Assembly (NCBI RefSeq): GCF_028745515.1
Contig: NZ_JAQZSG010000001.1
Location: forward strand, 310,001 to 374,000
Reading direction: 5' to 3'
Length of the DNA stretch: 64,000 bases
DNA from: Paenibacillus thermotolerans
Lineage (GTDB): Bacteria; Bacillota; Bacilli; Paenibacillales; YIM-B00363
Both the position numbers and the translations under genes were made by a program. The number at the start of each line of letters is the position of its first letter. Within the stretch, counting starts at the first letter, position 1. Under the pieces are notes generated by a model. The model was not told the origin of the DNA, ran no database searches, and saw only the letters and a program-made list of their open reading frames with translations. Shown here piece by piece: positions 8,580 to 19,287 of this stretch.

Positions 8580-9956
8580 TTATTTCTTGCGAAGCCGCGC
8601 GATGAAAAAGCCGTCGGAGCCGAAATAATGCGGCAGAACGCGAAGCTGTCCAGGTGCGATCGCGCACCGGGCGGCGACCTCCTGCGGCACGTAACGGGCA
8701 ATCGAATCGTCAAGCTCGAACATCGGATATTCCGATAAAAACCGCTCGATCTGCCGCTCGTTCTCTTCCGCATCCAGCGTGCATGTGCTGTACACAAGCG
8801 TTCCTCCCGGCCTGAGCAACCCATGAATACTTGTCAAAATGTCGTGCTGCAGCCCGGCGATTTCTTTCACATCCTCCGGGCGTTTCGACCACTTGATGTC
8901 CGGCTTGCGCCGAATGACGCCGAAGCCCGAGCACGGCGCATCGAGCAGAACGGCGTCAAAGCTGTTCTCCGGAAACTTGCCGGCCAGCTTCGTCGCGTCG
9001 ATCGTATGCGTCTCGACATTGGATAATTCGAGCCGCTTGACGTTGCTTTCGATCAGCTCGCGCTTGTGAGGATGAATGTCGCAGGAGACGACCGTGCCCT
9101 CGCCTCCCATCAGCTCCGCGAGGTGCGTCGTCTTTCCGCCGGGGGCGGCGCAGCAATCGAGCACCCTCGCTTTCGGAGGCGGAGCAAGAGCCGAGGCCAC
9201 CAGCATCGAGCTTTCGTCTTGAATCGTGCACAAGCCGTCCTTGTACCATTGCGAATGGGCCATATTGCCCGCACCTTTCACGACGATGCCGGATGGGCTT
9301 ACGTCGGACGGCTTCGCGTCGATTCCGGCGCTCGTAAGCTTCCGGAGAAGCTCGTCCCGCGAGATGCGAAGCGTATTCGCACGGATGCTCACGCTCGGCG
9401 GCTCGTTGTTTGCCGCGGCGATGTTCGCTGCGGTCTCTTCTCCGAATTGACCGATCCATCGCTTCACGAGCCATTCCGGGTGGGAATGAACGAAGGCGAT
9501 GCGTTCGCTCGCCGTCCAGTCCGGCTGCGGCTGCAGCGGGTCCGGAGTGCGAAGCACGTTGCGGAGCACGGCGTTCACCATGCCGCTGATCCCTTGGTGG
9601 CCGCGCCGCTTGGCGATCGCTACCGCCTCGCTGACCGCCGCATGGGCGGGAACGCGGTCCAAATACAACAGCTGATATGCGCTTAAACGAAACAAGCTGC
9701 GTACCCACGGCTGCAGCTTTTCCACACCTTTATTGATAAAACGGTTCAGCACCGTATCGAGCGTATTTTTGCGTTGAATCGTACCGTACACGAGCTCGGT
9801 CGCAAGAGCGGCTTCCCGCGGCTCGGGGCGATGCTTTTGCAGCGCCTCGTTCAACGCGAGATTGCTGTAAGCGCCCTCCGCCTCGACCGACAGCAGCGCC
9901 TGCAATGCCAGCTCTCTCGCTCCGACGGGTCGGGAGCGATTTGCCGCGCGGCTCAC
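8580..9956 (-). CDS. rsmB: 16S rRNA (cytosine-967-C5) methyltransferase
   Basis: 458 residues. The N-terminal NusB-like RNA-binding domain (ARELALQALLSVEAEGAYSN) is joined to a Rossmann methyltransferase with CCAAPGGKTTHLAELM as the SAM site, the catalytic DAPCSGFGVIRRKPDIKW and the second cysteine in STCTLDAEENE. A GTG start at 9956 is chosen because it overlaps the fmt stop as GTGA and the reading [18 protein letters not shown] fits the family. The frame is open further upstream but that part lies entirely inside fmt. Such 4-bp overlap implies translational coupling with fmt. Confidence 0.94.
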   Translation of the reverse strand: MSRAANRSRPVGARELALQALLSVEAEGAYSNLALNEALQKHRPEPREAALATELVYGTIQRKNTLDTVLNRFINKGVEKLQPWVRSLFRLSAYQLLYLDRVPAHAAVSEAVAIAKRRGHQGISGMVNAVLRNVLRTPDPLQPQPDWTASERIAFVHSHPEWLVKRWIGQFGEETAANIAAANNEPPSVSIRANTLRISRDELLRKLTSAGIDAKPSDVSPSGIVVKGAGNMAHSQWYKDGLCTIQDESSMLVASALAPPPKARVLDCCAAPGGKTTHLAELMGGEGTVVSCDIHPHKRELIESNVKRLELSNVETHTIDATKLAGKFPENSFDAVLLDAPCSGFGVIRRKPDIKWSKRPEDVKEIAGLQHDILTSIHGLLRPGGTLVYSTCTLDAEENERQIERFLSEYPMFELDDSIARYVPQEVAARCAIAPGQLRVLPHYFGSDGFFIARLRKK

Positions 9957-10915
9957 GGGGTTGCCTCCCCGAGCCGGTCGCCCGCTTTCAGCTGTCCGCC
10001 CCGGACGAAGTCCGCCGCGGGCAGCGCCTTCTTGCCGGCCGGCTGTACCGTCAGCAGGCGGAGAATGCCGTCGCCCGCCGCAACCCGTATGCCGTCCCCA
10101 TCCGCAGTGACGACCGTTCCCGGCGGCTTGCCCGAAGCCGAGCCCTGCTCCGGCGCCGTCTTCCACACCTTGAACACGTCGCCGTTCCAATACGTAAACG
10201 CGCCGGGCCTGGGCGACAAGCCGCGCACTTGGTTGTGAATGTGCGCCGCCGGCTTGCTCCAGTCGATGCGCTCGTCGTCCCGCGACAAATTCGGCGCGTA
10301 GGTAGACTGAGCGTCGTCCTGCGGCGTGCGGGTTGCGGTGCCGTCCAATATGGAAGCGACGGTCGGAATGAGCAATTCGGCGCCCGCCGCGCTCAGCTTC
10401 TCATACATCGAGCCCGTGTCGTCCTCCGGCTCGATCGGCACCCGGACGACGGAGATCATGTCCCCGGTGTCGAGCCCTTCCGCCATATACATTATCGTTA
10501 CGCCCGTAACCGTATCCCCGTTCATAACCGAACGCTGAATCGGCGCGCCGCCGCGGTATTTCGGAAGCAGCGAGCCGTGCACGTTGATGCAGCCGTAATG
10601 CGGAAGCTCCAGCACCGACTTCGGCAATATTTGGCCGTAGGCGGCCGTTACGATCAAATCCGGCTTGAAGGCGGCGAGCTCTTCCACCGCGTCCGCAGCC
10701 CGCAGCTTGACCGGCTGCAGTACAGGAATGCCATGGCGCAGCGCTTCTTCCTTGACCGGCGTCGGCGTCAGCACCCGTTTGCGCCCGACCGGGCGGTCGG
10801 GCTGCGTGACGGCCGCAACGACGTTATATCCGGCATCGATCAGCGCCCGCAAGCAAGGTACGGCAAAATCGGGGGTTCCCATAAATACGATCGCGGGAAA
10901 TTGCGATTTCATCAT
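9953..10915 (-). CDS. fmt: Methionyl-tRNA formyltransferase
   Basis: 320 residues. It formylates the initiator Met-tRNA using 10-formyl-tetrahydrofolate. The signature loop [20 protein letters not shown] contains the catalytic Asn and His, and the C-terminal OB-like domain starts near [15 protein letters not shown]. The gene overlaps def by 4 bp upstream and rsmB by 4 bp downstream, the classic def-fmt pairing in which formyl addition and removal are co-expressed. Confidence 0.97.
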   Translation of the reverse strand: MMKSQFPAIVFMGTPDFAVPCLRALIDAGYNVVAAVTQPDRPVGRKRVLTPTPVKEEALRHGIPVLQPVKLRAADAVEELAAFKPDLIVTAAYGQILPKSVLELPHYGCINVHGSLLPKYRGGAPIQRSVMNGDTVTGVTIMYMAEGLDTGDMISVVRVPIEPEDDTGSMYEKLSAAGAELLIPTVASILDGTATRTPQDDAQSTYAPNLSRDDERIDWSKPAAHIHNQVRGLSPRPGAFTYWNGDVFKVWKTAPEQGSASGKPPGTVVTADGDGIRVAAGDGILRLLTVQPAGKKALPAADFVRGGQLKAGDRLGEATP

Positions 10916-11394
10916 GCTTCTTCTTCGTCCTCTTCCTTAGGCTCATATACTCGCTCGGCGATGTCGATATACAGCACGCCGTTCAAATGGTCGATTTCAT
11001 GCTGAAGCGCGCGCGCCAAGTAGCCTGTTGCGTCAACGACGATTTGTTCTCCGTCGCGGTTAAGCCCTTTGACTTTAACGCGGTTCTTTCTTCTGACGTC
11101 TCCCTGCAGGCCGGGAATGCTCAAGCAGCCTTCCGGGCCGAACTGCTCTCCGTCCGCTTCCAGGATTTCCGGATTTACGAGCTCGATCAAGCCGTGCTCG
11201 TCTCCGATATCGACGACGATGACCCGCTTTAATATGCCGATTTGCGGAGCGGCGAGCCCGACGCCTGGCGCGTCGTACATCGTGTCCGCCATATCGGTGA
11301 GCAGCTTCTGAATGTTTGGAGTCACTTTCGGAACTTCTTTCGCTCTCTCTCGGAGAACCGAGTCCGGGTGCTTAACGATGATGCGGATTGCCAT
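10912..11394 (-). CDS. def: Peptide deformylase
   Basis: 160 residues; a metalloenzyme that removes the N-formyl group from nascent proteins. All three motifs are present: [18 protein letters not shown] (Cys metal ligand) and QHEIDHLNG (two His ligands and catalytic Glu). The start at 11394 reads [15 protein letters not shown] and has AAGGAGTG 9 bases upstream; 17 additional in-frame codons upstream include the ribosome binding site. Acidic tail [10 protein letters not shown]. Overlaps fmt by 4 bp. Confidence 0.96.
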   Translation of the reverse strand: MAIRIIVKHPDSVLRERAKEVPKVTPNIQKLLTDMADTMYDAPGVGLAAPQIGILKRVIVVDIGDEHGLIELVNPEILEADGEQFGPEGCLSIPGLQGDVRRKNRVKVKGLNRDGEQIVVDATGYLARALQHEIDHLNGVLYIDIAERVYEPKEEDEEEA

Positions 11395-11452
11395 AGATTT
11401 TGCACTCCTTCTTTTTTTAGGCCGGAATGGCTCAGTTACATGCATGTATGCG

Positions 11453-13909
11453 TCACATGAGCATCTGGGGGTCTACGTCCAGCTGGATGCTCAATTTCGA
11501 CTTTCGTATTTCGTCGCGAAGCTCGTCGGCCGCATCCTTTAATGCGTCGATCGCGGCTGTTTCTCCACGATATTTTACCACGCATTGGAATCGATATCTA
11601 TCTTTCAGCTTCGGAATGGGCGAAGGCACAGGACCGAGCAGCTCCGGAGGACCGTATTCCCAAGCTTTGCGGCCGATGCTGGCCCGTAAGCCTGCAGCGA
11701 ACGATTCGCTCCACCTCAAAAGCTTCGACGCATCCTCATGGGCGAGCGTGGCGAGCGCCAATCGGCGGTATGGAGGGTAACCGAGCTCCTTGCGCATCGT
11801 CAGCTCCCGCCGGGCGAAGGAGCGGTAGTCGTGTTTGGAGGCGTGCACAATGCTGTAATGGTCGGGCGTGTACGTCTGCACGATGACTTCGCCGGCGAGC
11901 TCATGACGTCCCGCTCTCCCCGCCACCTGCGTCAGCAGCTGAAACGTCCGTTCCGCGGCGCGAAAATCCGGGATGCGCAGCACCGTATCGGCGCTAATGA
12001 CGCCGACCAGCGTCACATAAGGAAAATCGAGCCCCTTGGCCACCATTTGCGTCCCCAGCAGCACGTCGGCTTGACGGTTGCGGAACGCCGCGAGCAGCTT
12101 TTCGTGGGCGCCTTTCGCAGCCGTCGTATCGACGTCCATCCGGATCGTCCGGATGCCCGGGAACAGCTTTGCGAGCTCCTCCTCCACCCGCTGCGTGCCT
12201 GCGCCGAAATGGCGGATATGCTCGCTTCCGCAGCTCGGGCAGGCAGTGGCCTCCCGCTCGGTATAGCCGCAATAATGGCATCTCGAATGGCGGCTCGTCC
12301 GGTGGTACGTGAGCGTTATATCGCAATGCGGGCATTGCGCCGTAAAGCCGCACGACCGGCAAAGCACGAAGGTGGAGTATCCTCTGCGGTTGAGCAGCAG
12401 CACCGATTGCTCGCCGCGCTCAAGCCTCGCCTCCAGCGCCTCTCTCAGCCGTCTTGAAAACATCGCCCGGTTGCCGTCCTTCAGCTCCGAGCGCATGTCT
12501 ACGATTTCCACCGCGGGCAGCGGCTTTCCGTTTACCCGCTCCTGCATTTCCAGCAGCGCGTACTTTCCCTGGCGAGCGGCCAAATACGTTTCCAGGGATG
12601 GCGTCGCGGAGCCGAGCACGACCGCCGCTCCGTGCATGTTCCCCCGCCGCAGCGCGACGTCTCTCGCATGATATTTCGGCGATTCCTCTTGCTTATAGGA
12701 AGATTCGTGTTCTTCATCAATAATGATAAGTCCGATATTCGTAAACGGCGCAAACACTGCAGATCGCGCTCCGATGGCGATCCGCACTTTGCCCTCGGCG
12801 ATTTTCCGCCATTCGTCATAGCGCTCTCCGGTAGACAGCCTGCTGTGCATGACCGCGACCTCGTCGCCGAACCGGCCTTTAAAGGCGTTCACCGTTTGCG
12901 GCGTCAACGATATTTCCGGCACGAGCAAGATCGCTTCGCGCCCCGCGTCGAGGCACGACTGCATCGCCTGCAAATATACTTCCGTCTTGCCGCTGCCGGT
13001 TACGCCGTGCAGCAGAAACGCTTCGTGCTTTGACTGGGCTACCGCCGCGCGAATCGGTTCAAGCGCGGATGCCTGCATGCTCGTGAGCGGAAGCGGCTTC
13101 GACGTCTCGAAGGTGCGGTGCGCGAACGGGTCGCGGGCAACCTCCGTTTCTTCGACGGAGACAAGCCCCTTCTCCTCGAGCGAGCGAACGGCGCCGGCGC
13201 TCGTTCCGGCTGACTTCAGCAGCTCGGCAAGCGCAATCGGCTCGTCGCCGTCCGCAAGCAGCTGCAGCAGCTCCGCCTGCTTCGGCGCCTTCCTGCGGAG
13301 CGATTCCGCGGCGGCGAGGAGCGCTTCGGGCGCTTCTCGCCGCGATACGAACAAAGCGAGCTTCTTACCGGCTGCGTCACGGATTTGCTTCTCCTCCGTG
13401 ACGATCCCTTGATCGACCGCCATCCGCAGCAGCTCGGACCGGTCCGCGAACGTCTTCAGCAAATCCGATTCGGCGGCCGCCCCTTTCCGCTCTATGTATG
13501 CGATGAGCTCCGCCATGTCGGACAGCTGCAGTCCTGCCTGCGCGCGCGCCGATTCCGACAAACGGTACACCGTTTCGGTCTTCGTCTTCAGCGCGCTCGG
13601 CAGCACCGCAGACAGCGCGGTATGCAGCGTGCACACGTACTTTCGGCTCATCCAGGCCGACAATTCGAGCAAATCCTCAGTGACAGCGGGGGTTAAATCC
13701 AGCACGGACTTCAGCGGCCGCAGCTTGTCCGCCGGCGTGTCGCTGGAATCCGCCGTTCCGACTACAAAGCCGTGCAGCAAACGCGGACCGAACGGCACGG
13801 CGACCCGCACGCCCGGTCGCACAAGCGGCCGGAGACGGTCCGGCACCGCATAGTCGAACGGCCGGTCCGTTTCCCGGGCCGCTACGTCTACCACTACTTT
13901 GGCAATCAT
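11453..13909 (-). CDS. priA: Primosomal replication protein PriA (helicase)
   Basis: 818 residues. PriA restarts stalled replication forks. In order: the N-terminal 3'-DNA-binding domain ([19 protein letters not shown]), the winged helix, the superfamily 2 helicase core with [12 protein letters not shown] and [12 protein letters not shown], an embedded zinc module with four CxxC pairs (CRSC, CPHC, CHYC, CPSC), and motif VI in QVAGRAGR. Its start overlaps the coaBC stop by 4 bp. Length and domain order are normal. Confidence 0.97.
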   Translation of the reverse strand: MIAKVVVDVAARETDRPFDYAVPDRLRPLVRPGVRVAVPFGPRLLHGFVVGTADSSDTPADKLRPLKSVLDLTPAVTEDLLELSAWMSRKYVCTLHTALSAVLPSALKTKTETVYRLSESARAQAGLQLSDMAELIAYIERKGAAAESDLLKTFADRSELLRMAVDQGIVTEEKQIRDAAGKKLALFVSRREAPEALLAAAESLRRKAPKQAELLQLLADGDEPIALAELLKSAGTSAGAVRSLEEKGLVSVEETEVARDPFAHRTFETSKPLPLTSMQASALEPIRAAVAQSKHEAFLLHGVTGSGKTEVYLQAMQSCLDAGREAILLVPEISLTPQTVNAFKGRFGDEVAVMHSRLSTGERYDEWRKIAEGKVRIAIGARSAVFAPFTNIGLIIIDEEHESSYKQEESPKYHARDVALRRGNMHGAAVVLGSATPSLETYLAARQGKYALLEMQERVNGKPLPAVEIVDMRSELKDGNRAMFSRRLREALEARLERGEQSVLLLNRRGYSTFVLCRSCGFTAQCPHCDITLTYHRTSRHSRCHYCGYTEREATACPSCGSEHIRHFGAGTQRVEEELAKLFPGIRTIRMDVDTTAAKGAHEKLLAAFRNRQADVLLGTQMVAKGLDFPYVTLVGVISADTVLRIPDFRAAERTFQLLTQVAGRAGRHELAGEVIVQTYTPDHYSIVHASKHDYRSFARRELTMRKELGYPPYRRLALATLAHEDASKLLRWSESFAAGLRASIGRKAWEYGPPELLGPVPSPIPKLKDRYRFQCVVKYRGETAAIDALKDAADELRDEIRKSKLSIQLDVDPQMLM

Positions 13910-15135
13910 TCGTCCGCCTTACCTCTTTCCCGCTCGGCAAGCAGCGCCGCTGCGAGCGCGACGATGCGCTCCGCCGCCTCCCGCTTCGCTTGCAGCGGAA
14001 GCTTCTCGACCAAGCCTTCCGCGTTATATATCGAAATCTCGTTCGTATCGACCGCAAAACCGGCTCCAGGCACCGTCACATCGTTCGCTACGATCAAATC
14101 GCAATTTTTCTTTACAGCTTTTCCGATGGCAAACCTTTCCAAATCATGTGTTTCGGCTGCAAAACCGATCAATACCTGATGCGTTTTTCGTTTACCCAGC
14201 TCCTGAAGAATATCGGTCGTCTTTTCCAATTCGAGCGTTAGACGGTCCCCGTCCTTCTTGATTTTTTTGTCCTCCGCCTTCACCGGGCGATAATCCGCTA
14301 CGGCCGCCGCCTTCACGACGATATCCGAGCTCTCGTACAAAGACAGGACCGCTTTCAGCATATCCGCAGCCGACTCCGCATAGACGACGTCCACTCCGGA
14401 CGGCGGTTCGACGCTTGTCCGGCCTGCGACGACGGTAACGCGGGCTCCCCGGTCTCTGGCGGCCTCGGCGATCGCGAAGCCCATCTTGCCCGAAGAATCG
14501 TTCGTCAAATAACGGACGGGATCGATGCGCTCCATCGTCCCTCCCGCGGTTACGAGCACCCTTTTGCCGGCTAGCAGCTTGGACGCGCCAAGCATTCGCG
14601 TCAGCTCCTCTACGATGTGTTCCGGCTCGGCAAGCCGTCCTTTGCCCGTATATCCGCAGGCAAGAAAGCCTTCGCCCGGCTCGACGAAGCGAACCCCTCG
14701 TTCCCGCAGCGTCCTCATGTGGCCCTGTACGACCGGGTTCGCATACATGTGAACGTTCATCGCCGGGGCTGCAAGAATCGGGGCGCGCGTCGCGAGCAGC
14801 GTCGTGCTCAGCATGTCGTCGGCAAGGCCCAGCGACAGCTTCGCCAAAAAGTTCGCCGTCGCCGGCGCAACGATGACCGCATCCGCGCGGTCCGCAAGGT
14901 CGATATGCGAGATGACCGAGGCGTCCGCCTCATCGAACGTATCCACGATGACCCGGTTGCGGGATATCGCTTGAAACGTCAGCGGCGCAACGAATTTGAC
15001 CGCGGATTCGGTCATGACGACGTGCACGTCGGCGCCAGCCTGCTTCAGCTTGCTGCATACAGCGGCGGCTTTGTAGGCGGCTATGCCCCCCGTAACTCCT
15101 AAAACAATCGTTTTCCCCTGCAGCAAAGCGCTCAC
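13906..15135 (-). CDS. coaBC: Bifunctional phosphopantothenoylcysteine decarboxylase / phosphopantothenate-cysteine ligase
   Basis: 409 residues; two consecutive steps of coenzyme A synthesis. The N-terminal CoaC flavoprotein starts GKTIVLGVTGGIAAYK and has the substrate-binding PAMNVHMYANP and the flexible flap around GFLACGYTGKGRL with its catalytic cysteine. The C-terminal CoaB ligase begins at KRVLVTAGGTMERIDPVRYLTN. It is 82 bp downstream of rpoZ and overlaps priA by 4 bp, as in B. subtilis (yloI-priA). Confidence 0.96.
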   Translation of the reverse strand: MSALLQGKTIVLGVTGGIAAYKAAAVCSKLKQAGADVHVVMTESAVKFVAPLTFQAISRNRVIVDTFDEADASVISHIDLADRADAVIVAPATANFLAKLSLGLADDMLSTTLLATRAPILAAPAMNVHMYANPVVQGHMRTLRERGVRFVEPGEGFLACGYTGKGRLAEPEHIVEELTRMLGASKLLAGKRVLVTAGGTMERIDPVRYLTNDSSGKMGFAIAEAARDRGARVTVVAGRTSVEPPSGVDVVYAESAADMLKAVLSLYESSDIVVKAAAVADYRPVKAEDKKIKKDGDRLTLELEKTTDILQELGKRKTHQVLIGFAAETHDLERFAIGKAVKKNCDLIVANDVTVPGAGFAVDTNEISIYNAEGLVEKLPLQAKREAAERIVALAAALLAERERGKADE

Positions 15136-15217
15136 TCTCCCTTAGAGAAAAAAATAACAACCGCTGAGGGTTGTCAAGTTTGTTTGGCGTGTGCCGAATG
15201 ATTTGCAGGCTTGAACG

Positions 15218-15430
15218 TTACTTTACGCTCTCTTTAGGGCTTTTCTCGACCCGAATATAATCCTGATACAGTTCTTCAAGCGCAACGCCGACATTTTTAT
15301 GGGATCTCGGAGTGCGGATTTGCGATTTCGCGCCGTCGCGCAAAACGCGCGCCCGTCTGGAAGCGGCCACTACCAGCAAATACTTGCTGTCGGTCTTCTC
15401 AAGCAGTTTGTCGATTGACGGATACAACAT
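15218..15430 (-). CDS. rpoZ: RNA polymerase omega subunit
   Basis: 70 residues starting MLYPSIDKLLEKTDSKYLLV. The omega fold that clamps the beta-prime subunit is recognisable from SIDKLLEKTDSKYLLVVAASRRAR and the later VGVALEELYQDYI. It starts 4 bp after gmk, the near-universal gmk-rpoZ pair of Firmicutes. Confidence 0.95.
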   Translation of the reverse strand: MLYPSIDKLLEKTDSKYLLVVAASRRARVLRDGAKSQIRTPRSHKNVGVALEELYQDYIRVEKSPKESVK

Positions 15431-15434
15431 ATGG

Positions 15435-16043
15435 TTACACCTCGTTCAGCCAAGATTGAATTGCGGGAATCATGCGTTCCTTTTTGCAGTGCTCCGCTTG
15501 AATGATGCTCCGAATTCGCTTGCAGGCATCATCGACAACATCGTTAACAACCGCATAATCGTATTGCTCGATCAGCTTCAGCTCTTCGGTCGCCGTCTGC
15601 ATTCTCGATTGAATGACGCTTTCGCTCTCGGTCCCGCGCCCGGTAATTCGGCTGAGCAGTTCGGGCAGCGAAGGAGGAAGCAGAAATATAAATACCGCTT
15701 CGGGGAAATTTCTCTTCACCTGCATGGCGCCTTGGACTTCGATTTCCAAAATGATGTCGCGGCCCTGCTCGATCGTCTCCTCAACGAACCGTTTGGGGGT
15801 CCCGTAGAAATTCCCGACGTATTCCGCCCACTCCAACAGCTCCCCACGGTCGATCATGTCGCGGAACCGTTCGCGGGAAGTAAAGAAGTAATTTTTCCCT
15901 TCTACCTCGCCGGCGCGCGGCGCGCGCGTCGTTGCGGATACGGAATATACGAGGTCGGGGGCCAGCTCGCGCAGCCTGGCGCACAGCGTGCCTTTGCCCA
16001 CGCCCGACGGACCGGAGAGGACAAGCAATAAGCCTTTATTCAT
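15435..16043 (-). CDS. gmk: Guanylate kinase
   Basis: 202 residues. It phosphorylates GMP to GDP. The P-loop [16 protein letters not shown] is at the N-terminus, followed by the GMP-binding [20 protein letters not shown] and the lid. The start at 16043 ([11 protein letters not shown]) has AGAGGAAGG 6 bases upstream and gives the usual distance to the P-loop; an in-frame ATG at 16103 would run into remA. Lies between remA and rpoZ. Confidence 0.96.
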   Translation of the reverse strand: MNKGLLLVLSGPSGVGKGTLCARLRELAPDLVYSVSATTRAPRAGEVEGKNYFFTSRERFRDMIDRGELLEWAEYVGNFYGTPKRFVEETIEQGRDIILEIEVQGAMQVKRNFPEAVFIFLLPPSLPELLSRITGRGTESESVIQSRMQTATEELKLIEQYDYAVVNDVVDDACKRIRSIIQAEHCKKERMIPAIQSWLNEV

Positions 16044-16099
16044 GAAACCTTCCTCTGCTTTGCTTAAGGTAATAGGTTGGGCAGCTCCTGTCATGCTCG

Positions 16100-16360
16100 T
16101 CATTCGTCGTTATCTTCATCCTTATTGGATAGTCGATGAGCGACCGTTTCCGGTTGAACCGCGGAAAGAATGACGTGGTCGCTGTCGGTGATGATGACGG
16201 CTCTCGTTCTCCGCCCGTACGTCGCGTCGATCAGCATATGACGGTCCCGCGCTTCCTGGATGATCCGTTTGATCGGAGCCGATTCAGGGCTGACGATTGA
16301 AATGATGCGATTTGCGGAAACAATGTTTCCGAAACCGATGTTAATAAGCTTAATAGCCAC
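16100..16360 (-). CDS. remA: Extracellular matrix regulator RemA (DUF370)
   Basis: 86 residues, nearly invariant in the family: [20 protein letters not shown], then [17 protein letters not shown] and [19 protein letters not shown]. RemA is a DNA-binding activator of matrix and osmoprotection genes in B. subtilis and forms large ring oligomers. The start is a GTG at 16360 with AGGGGGAAT upstream; the next in-frame upstream ATG has no ribosome binding site. The gene precedes gmk by 56 bp. In B. subtilis yloC lies upstream; here that place is taken by yitJ and dapF. Confidence 0.95.
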   Translation of the reverse strand: MAIKLINIGFGNIVSANRIISIVSPESAPIKRIIQEARDRHMLIDATYGRRTRAVIITDSDHVILSAVQPETVAHRLSNKDEDNDE

Positions 16361-16510
16361 AGATGATTCCCCCTGCACCTCTATAATAGGCATTGTTGCC
16401 CTCACCGAAGCGGCTCATACCGTTATTCGCACTCCGTGCAATGAATAATCGTTCGGTTACGGCGCATTTCCGCGCTCTTTCTCTATTTCCATTCCTGTAT
16501 TCTACTTCAT

Positions 16511-18412
16511 TTACAAGGTGGGTACAAGTGGAAAACGGCGATTCGTTCGCTCCCAAATATATTTTGTCAGCTCAACCGTCATTTCGTACGCCATAAAAGG
16601 AGTAATGAGATAAATGCCGTTAAACCGCTTCATCGTAACGTCGAGCAGCTCCTTCGAAATGTCGAGGGACACGCGCCGTCCTTCTTCCCCTTCGAGACCG
16701 GCCATCCGCTTGCGCACGTCGTCCGACAGCGTAATGCCCGGCACCTCGTTATGCAAATATTCCGCGTTCCGTCCGCTCGTAAACGGCATGATGCCGATAA
16801 AAATCGGAATGCGGATATGCTTCGTCGCTTCGTACAGCCGTTCCACAAGCTCAGGATCGTATACGGGCTGTGTCATCACGTAATCGGCGCCGGCGTCGAT
16901 TTTTTTCTCGAGCCGCTCCACCGCTTTATGAAGATGCCTCACGTTCGGGTTCAGCGCGGCCGCCACCGAGAAATTCGCCTTCTGCTTCAGCGGCTTTCCG
17001 GAGAACGACACGCCGTCGTTCAGCTGCTTGATCATGCGGATGATTTCGAACGACGTCAAATCGTACACCGAGCTTGATCCCGGCAAATCTCCGAATCTGG
17101 CGGGATCGCCCGTGATGGCCAGCACGTGGTCGATCCCGAGCGCGTGCAGCCCCATCAGATGCGATTGGGTGCCGATCAGATTGCGGTCTCTGCAGGCGAT
17201 ATGGACGAGCGGGCGCATGTTCAGCTTATCCTTCACAAGATAGCCGAGCGCCAGGTTGCTCATGCGCGTCATCGCCAGCGAGTTGTCCGCCATCGTAATG
17301 GCGTCGACTCCCGCCTCCTTCAAAGCCCGGGCGCCGCGCATAAACTTGTCGATGCTCAAATCGCGCGGCGGGTCGAGCTCGACGATGACGGTATGCCGCG
17401 TCTTCACCAATTCGACGAGCGTCGGATCCTGCTCCGCTTCAGCCGGAACAGCTTCCGCTTTCGGCTTTTCGGCGACGGCGGGAGCCCCGAGCTTCGCGGA
17501 AGGAACGTCGGCGGCAGCCGGCTTGCCGGCGCCCTCTCCGGCGTTGATCTTGTCGATCGCCTGTCTTATGGAGCGAATATGCTCCGGCGTCGTTCCGCAG
17601 CAGCCGCCGACCAGCTTCACGCCAAGCCGTGCGAATGCGAGCGCGCTCTCCCCGAAATAGTCCGGTCCCGCCGGATACGTAAACCGGCCGTCCACATATG
17701 CGGGCAAGCCGGCGTTCGGAAAGACCGAGAGCGGGGCTTCCGGATAACCGCCCAAGCCCTCTACTAAGCGAATGATGCCGTGCGGGCCGATTCTGCAATT
17801 GAAGCCGACGATGTCCGCTCCCTCGTCGCGGAGCATGTCGAACGCCTTTCGAACCGGCACGCCGTCCTGCGCGGCGCCTCCGATTTCGACCGCCAGCTGG
17901 CATATGACCGGCAAGTCCGTCATTTGCCGCGCAAGCCGCAGGGCGATGATCGCCTCCTGCACCTCATAGAACGTCTCAAGAATAATGCCGTCGATGTCCG
18001 TATCCGCAAGCACCTGCAGCTGCTCCTTGAAGGCGCCGCGCACCGCGTCGTCGTCGATCGAAATGCGCTTGCCCGCCCGAATCGAGCCTACGGCGCCAAG
18101 CACGAACGTCTCCGGCTCGCAGGCCGCCCGCGCCGCGGCCACGCCCGCACGGTTGATCCGCTCGACTTCGCCTTCCAGCCCGAACTTGGACAGCTTTTCG
18201 CGATTGGCGGAAAACGTGTTCGTTTCGAGCACGTTCGCTCCCGCCTCGACGTATTGCCGATGAATGCTCTGAATGACATCGGGCTTCGTGATGTTTAATT
18301 CCTCATACGATATGCCGACCGGAAACCCGAGCTGATACAAATACGTGCCCATCGCACCGTCTCCGACCAGCACCTCCCGGTTCATCACATCCAGAAGCTT
18401 CCCCTTCGTCAT
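16511..18412 (-). CDS. yitJ: Bifunctional homocysteine S-methyltransferase / methylenetetrahydrofolate reductase (YitJ type)
   Basis: 633 residues. The N-terminal half is a homocysteine-binding methyltransferase barrel (VLVGDGAMGTYLYQLGFP) whose zinc ligands are the cysteines of FNCRIG and VGGCCGTTPEH. An Ala/Pro/Glu-rich linker of about 40 residues (around 295-335) joins it to an FAD-dependent MetF domain starting TVIVELDPPRDLS. The protein supplies methyl groups for methionine synthesis. It overlaps dapF by 4 bp. B. subtilis yitJ is controlled by an S-box riboswitch; none can precede this copy directly because dapF abuts it. Confidence 0.94.
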   Translation of the reverse strand: MTKGKLLDVMNREVLVGDGAMGTYLYQLGFPVGISYEELNITKPDVIQSIHRQYVEAGANVLETNTFSANREKLSKFGLEGEVERINRAGVAAARAACEPETFVLGAVGSIRAGKRISIDDDAVRGAFKEQLQVLADTDIDGIILETFYEVQEAIIALRLARQMTDLPVICQLAVEIGGAAQDGVPVRKAFDMLRDEGADIVGFNCRIGPHGIIRLVEGLGGYPEAPLSVFPNAGLPAYVDGRFTYPAGPDYFGESALAFARLGVKLVGGCCGTTPEHIRSIRQAIDKINAGEGAGKPAAADVPSAKLGAPAVAEKPKAEAVPAEAEQDPTLVELVKTRHTVIVELDPPRDLSIDKFMRGARALKEAGVDAITMADNSLAMTRMSNLALGYLVKDKLNMRPLVHIACRDRNLIGTQSHLMGLHALGIDHVLAITGDPARFGDLPGSSSVYDLTSFEIIRMIKQLNDGVSFSGKPLKQKANFSVAAALNPNVRHLHKAVERLEKKIDAGADYVMTQPVYDPELVERLYEATKHIRIPIFIGIMPFTSGRNAEYLHNEVPGITLSDDVRKRMAGLEGEEGRRVSLDISKELLDVTMKRFNGIYLITPFMAYEMTVELTKYIWERTNRRFPLVPTL

Positions 18413-19242
18413 GACGCAACTCTCCCCCTAAACACTTCGTCCGCCGCTCCGGTCATATATACTCTGCCGGTTTCTTCGTCCCATTCGATGGATAGATCGC
18501 CGCCCTTTAGCGAAACGGTGCCGGCGCGCTCCATCGTCCCGTTCAATACGCCAGCCACGAGCACGGCGCACGCGCCGGTGCCGCAGGCGAGCGTCTGGCC
18601 GGCGCCGCGCTCCCATACGCGCATATCGGCCGCCGTGCGCGACCGCACCGTCACAAACTCTACGTTCGTTCGCTTCGGAAACCATTCGTGCTTCTCCAGC
18701 AGCGGTCCCCATACGTCCACCGGAAATTGCGCCGCATCGTCGACCGGTATGACGCAATGCGGGTTGCCCATGGACACTGCGGTAAACGTAAACCGTCTGC
18801 CGTCCGCCTCAATCGGCCGGTTCACTACCGGGCTTTCGTCGATCGTCGTCGGAATGCGCAGCCCGTCTAACATCGGCGCGCCCATATCGACACGTACGCG
18901 GACGACCTTCCCGCCTTCCGTAAACACCCGAACGGGCTGCACTCCAGCGCCCTTCGTTTCGATCGTCAGCTCATCCGACTCGAAGCCGCCTTGCTCCCAA
19001 ACGAACTTGGCGGCGCAGCGAATCGCGTTGCCGCACTGCTCCGCCTCCGAGCCGTCCGCGTTAAAGATGCGCATCATCGCGTCCGCCGAGGCGGACGGCA
19101 ATATATAAACGAGGCCGTCGGCGCCGATGCCGAAGTGGCGGTCGCATAGGCGAACGGCCAGCTCCCCGGCGTCCGCAGGCACCTCCGGGCTTCGCACCAC
19201 GATAAAGTCGTTGCCGAGACCGTGCATTTTCACGAAATCCAT
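18409..19242 (-). CDS. dapF: Diaminopimelate epimerase
   Basis: 277 residues. It converts LL- to meso-diaminopimelate for lysine and peptidoglycan. The two catalytic cysteines are in AEQCGNAIRC and LACGTGACAV, and the N-terminus is MDFVKMHGLGNDFIVV. The ATG at 19242 has GGGGG at 9-bp spacing; an in-frame ATG three codons upstream (19251) lies inside that ribosome binding site. A terminator-like hairpin lies about 20 bp before the start. It is the first gene of a two-gene unit with yitJ. Confidence 0.95.
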   Translation of the reverse strand: MDFVKMHGLGNDFIVVRSPEVPADAGELAVRLCDRHFGIGADGLVYILPSASADAMMRIFNADGSEAEQCGNAIRCAAKFVWEQGGFESDELTIETKGAGVQPVRVFTEGGKVVRVRVDMGAPMLDGLRIPTTIDESPVVNRPIEADGRRFTFTAVSMGNPHCVIPVDDAAQFPVDVWGPLLEKHEWFPKRTNVEFVTVRSRTAADMRVWERGAGQTLACGTGACAVLVAGVLNGTMERAGTVSLKGGDLSIEWDEETGRVYMTGAADEVFRGRVAS

Positions 19243-19264
19243 TCTGTTCATCCCCCATTGAAAA

Positions 19265-19287
19265 AACGAAAACCCCCGAATCGGGGT
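19265..19287 (-). terminator. Terminator-like hairpin in front of dapF
   Basis: On the minus strand CCCC-GATTC-GGGG is followed by TTTTCGTTTTTTC. It could end transcription of the Ca2+ ATPase gene, whose stop lies about 105 bp upstream on the same strand. A -10-like TATGAT (complement of 19313-19318) lies between the ATPase and the hairpin, so the hairpin might instead sit in the dapF leader. The stem is short. Confidence 0.5.

Noticed and set aside
9957-10190. Upstream extension of rsmB
   Set aside because: It would overlap fmt for 234 bases and the extra residues do not fit the NusB-like domain.
18300-18420. S-box (SAM) riboswitch before yitJ
   Set aside because: yitJ overlaps dapF by 4 bp, so there is no leader.
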